A stretch of DNA of 64,000 nt. It comes from an uncultured Eubacteriales bacterium. GTDB lineage: Bacteria; Bacillota; Clostridia; Oscillospirales; Acutalibacteraceae. A program made the position numbers and the translations under genes. The notes below the pieces were generated by a model that made no database searches, was not told where the DNA came from, and saw only the letters and a list, made by a program, of their open reading frames with translations. How positions within the stretch are numbered: position 1 is the stretch's first letter; each line of letters begins with the position of its first letter. Positions 63,999 to 64,000 of this stretch are shown here, piece by piece. The stretch spans positions 21,906-85,905 of the forward strand of contig ONFG01000003.1 in NCBI GenBank assembly GCA_900317025.1. The letters are read 5' to 3'.

Positions 63999-64000
63999 GA

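Overview
The window reads as chromosomal housekeeping DNA of a spore-forming Firmicute, moderately GC-rich, probably a clostridial lineage near the Oscillospiraceae/Ruminococcaceae. The basis is a set of endospore genes (ylbJ, spoIIGA-sigE, bofA, yabP, yabQ, yabM), Gram-positive marker genes (RNase J, gdpP, cdaA-cdaR, divIC, hemZ) and near-consensus sigma-A promoters with strong GGAGG-type ribosome sites. The family-level placement is inference.

Layout. 1-5 kb: ylbJ converges on dnaE, which lies downstream of uvrA. 5-18 kb, minus strand: a long run rnj-gdpP-rplI-dnaB-tilS-hpt-ftsH, then uvrA-dnaE; rnj has a leader of about 400 nt behind a consensus promoter. 18-23 kb, minus: rpsB-tsf, a membrane protein, cytidine deaminase plus Nudix, eno. 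23.6-25.2 kb, plus: spoIIGA-sigE. 25.6-28.5 kb, minus: a lipoprotein serine hydrolase and an NfeD/SPFH pair. 28.8-31.8 kb: a DUF4364 regulator, bofA, cca and a DUF6873-like gene. 31.8-33.9 kb, minus: an ABC permease and membrane-fusion adaptor without an ATPase. 34-40 kb, plus: sodium-pump gamma and beta subunits, tsaE-tsaB-rpiB, dCMP deaminase and small membrane proteins. 40-45.4 kb, minus: the sporulation/division cluster yabM, mazG-hup-yabO-yabP-yabQ-divIC-S1. 45.5-57 kb, minus: zinc-ribbon protein, nucleoside kinase-hemZ-MBL hydrolase, dtd, relA, recJ and cdaA-cdaR. 57-58.3 kb, minus: a DUF3343 gene followed by a broken cysteine desulfurase. 58.7-64 kb: a vWA protein, two paralogous DUF5684-type membrane proteins, tRNA-Pro(GGG), an alpha/beta hydrolase and a GTPase.

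Two signalling circuits are visible. Both c-di-AMP synthesis (cdaA with cdaR) and breakdown (gdpP) are present, and relA supplies (p)ppGpp. Sporulation genes are scattered over five places.

The least explained material is between genes. A 126-127 bp multi-hairpin element (two copies, each between a stop codon and a terminator), a second dispersed family in both orientations, a family of short T/A-rich hairpins and a 51 bp direct repeat are all present. I found no CRISPR array, transposase, phage gene or rRNA. The other points of interest are the broken desulfurase beside a DUF3343 gene, the vWA/DUF5684 cluster with a shared C-terminal motif, and the long rnj leader.
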